A stretch of 64,000 nucleotides of DNA from Pseudomonas sp. UYIF39 (lineage in GTDB: Bacteria; Pseudomonadota; Gammaproteobacteria; Pseudomonadales; Pseudomonadaceae): positions 62,001-126,000 of the forward strand of contig NZ_JALBYU010000001.1 in assembly GCF_029963765.1 (NCBI RefSeq), read 5' to 3'. Made by a program: the position numbers and the translations under genes. The first letter of the stretch is position 1; each line of letters begins with the position of its first letter. Positions 63,373-64,000 of this stretch are shown here, piece after piece. The notes below the pieces were generated by a model, which was not told the DNA's origin, made no database searches, and was given only the letters and a program-made list of their open reading frames with translations.

Positions 63373-63683
63373 TGGTTTGGGCAGTGATTTTCGGCATGGG
63401 GCTATTGGTGTTCCTCAACCGCTATGTGTTTCTGGAGCCGCGGTTGCCCGTGCGCTTGAGCAGCAATGCGCGGCAGTTCCTGGGTTTTGCGGTGCCGGGC
63501 ATGCTGACGGCGATCTGTGGGCCGATCGTGTTCATGCCGGACAAGCAGCTGAATCTGCAGTGGGATAACCCGTACCTGATCAGTTCGCTGGTGGCGGTGG
63601 GGCTGGTGCTTTACACCCGTAATACCTTGCTCAGCATGTTGTTGAGCATGGGGTTCTTCTTTTTGCTGCGTTGGTGGCTCTAA
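63369..63683 (+). CDS. azlD: AzlD family branched-chain amino-acid exporter, small subunit
   Basis: A 104-aa protein with four helices, the small partner of AzlC. RYVFLEPRLPVRLSSNARQFLGFAVPGMLTAI is the AzlD-type core, and ALLVLYTRNTLLSMLLSMG-like sequence closes it. The ATGATG start overlaps the azlC stop, so the two subunits are translationally coupled. Confidence 0.92.
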   Translation: MMVWAVIFGMGLLVFLNRYVFLEPRLPVRLSSNARQFLGFAVPGMLTAICGPIVFMPDKQLNLQWDNPYLISSLVAVGLVLYTRNTLLSMLLSMGFFFLLRWWL

Positions 63684-63743
63684 GTCGTTCCCGTCGAAAT
63701 TGTTCTACGCTTAAAGGAGATCCCTTCAGGAAGAGAGGTGTGC

Positions 63744-63902
63744 ATGGCTAATGATCCAAAGCGTCCGGACCCGGATGAAGAGGTAGATGAACCCACGGAA
63801 GAGGAGATCGAGCGGCAGAAGCATGAGATACCGGACTGGAAACACCCCGATGACGGCAAAAGCCTGTCAGACCGCGATGTAGAGATTCCGTTGAAGCCCT
63901 GA
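63744..63902 (+). CDS. Small acidic protein
   Basis: A 52-aa protein, MANDPKRPDPDEEVDEPTEE then EIERQKHEIPDWKHPDDGKS and LSDRDVEIPLKP. About a third of residues are Asp or Glu, and it looks disordered apart from one short helix. AAGAGAGGTG lies just upstream of the ATG, and a strong terminator follows the stop by 11 bp, which supports a real gene. No function is known. Confidence 0.75.
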   Translation: MANDPKRPDPDEEVDEPTEEEIERQKHEIPDWKHPDDGKSLSDRDVEIPLKP

Positions 63903-63913
63903 CAGCACATACA

Positions 63914-63942
63914 AAAAGCCCCGCTATTAAAGCGGGGCTTTT
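63914..63942. terminator. Intrinsic terminator
   Basis: AAAAGCCCCGCT and AGCGGGGCTTTT form a 12-bp stem around ATTAA, with T-runs on both strands, so it can serve the small acidic protein gene and anything converging from the right. Confidence 0.92.
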
Positions 63943-63960
63943 CATTGGGCGATTATTAAA

Positions 63961-64000
63961 TCAGATCGCTTCATTCCAGCGAATGTGCGTAATGCCCAAT
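63961..64000 (-). CDS. Possible 3' end of a gene running in from the right
   Basis: On the - strand the frame GITHIRWNEAI-stop ends at 63961, 18 bp from the bidirectional terminator. Only 13 codons are visible, so neither the gene nor its product can be identified. The call rests on the terminator position. Confidence 0.3.
   Translation of the reverse strand, partial: LGITHIRWNEAI

Overview
The window reads as chromosomal DNA of a Pseudomonas of the P. fluorescens group. The evidence is high GC, a complete Pseudomonas-type inositol operon, a zinc-finger-less DksA2 paralogue, DUF2790 and DUF6482 proteins, an Mrp/Pha antiporter operon with fused A/B subunits, and many copies of the REP palindrome GTGGGAGCGAGCTTGCTCGC typical of this group. 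The species call is inference, since no rRNA gene lies in the window.

Layout: (1) 1-14375, all on the + strand, is a myo-inositol catabolism and uptake locus: iolC-J (5' truncated by the window edge), iolE, iolB, mmsA/iolA, an IolI-like isomerase, iolD, iolG, iolH, a second Gfo/Idh dehydrogenase, then an ABC sugar importer (binding protein, double ATPase, permease). Together they import inositol, oxidise, dehydrate and hydrolyse it, isomerise and phosphorylate the product, cleave it, and make acetyl-CoA. REP palindromes sit in three of the intergenic gaps. (2) 14704-20824 holds dksA2, a chemoreceptor with its sensor-like part at the C-terminus, several small Pseudomonas proteins and a betaine-type binding protein. 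(3) 20853-26913 (- strand) is the mrpACDEFG cation/proton antiporter operon. (4) 27150-32373 has an EamA transporter divergent from a cupin-XRE regulator, an SfnB-family gene behind a well-formed sigma-54 promoter, a stretch of broken gene pieces, and an FAD/NAD(P)-binding protein.

(5) About 32450-48140 is an eroded accessory region. It contains two small exported proteins sharing the C-terminal tag EFGSKYQRY with a broken binding-protein gene between them, a dead IS5-family element, a 3' fragment of a group II intron, a frameshifted Xre/ParS-family antitoxin, a kup fragment, a 127-bp palindromic mini-element that truncates a dehydrogenase, and an OmpR-type response regulator with no kinase beside it. 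Intact cargo includes a GST, an AhpD-like protein plus glutaredoxin with a divergent AraC regulator, and a compact cluster of (6-4)-type photolyase, a 46-aa DUF2256 protein, DUF6482, an SDR, folE and a DCC protein, which resembles the light/photorepair clusters of pseudomonads. (6) 48141-64000 returns to ordinary core-like genes: DUF2790, an alpha/beta hydrolase, ppnN, DUF3087, a LysR-controlled M20 hydrolase plus polar amino-acid ABC operon whose first permease carries an in-frame amber codon, a diguanylate cyclase, another LysR gene, DUF2784, a DapA-family lyase, azlCD and a 52-aa acidic protein.

I did not find a clearly new multi-gene system. The least explained items are the pair of tagged small exported proteins and the palindromic mini-element. 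No tRNA, rRNA or CRISPR array was recognised.
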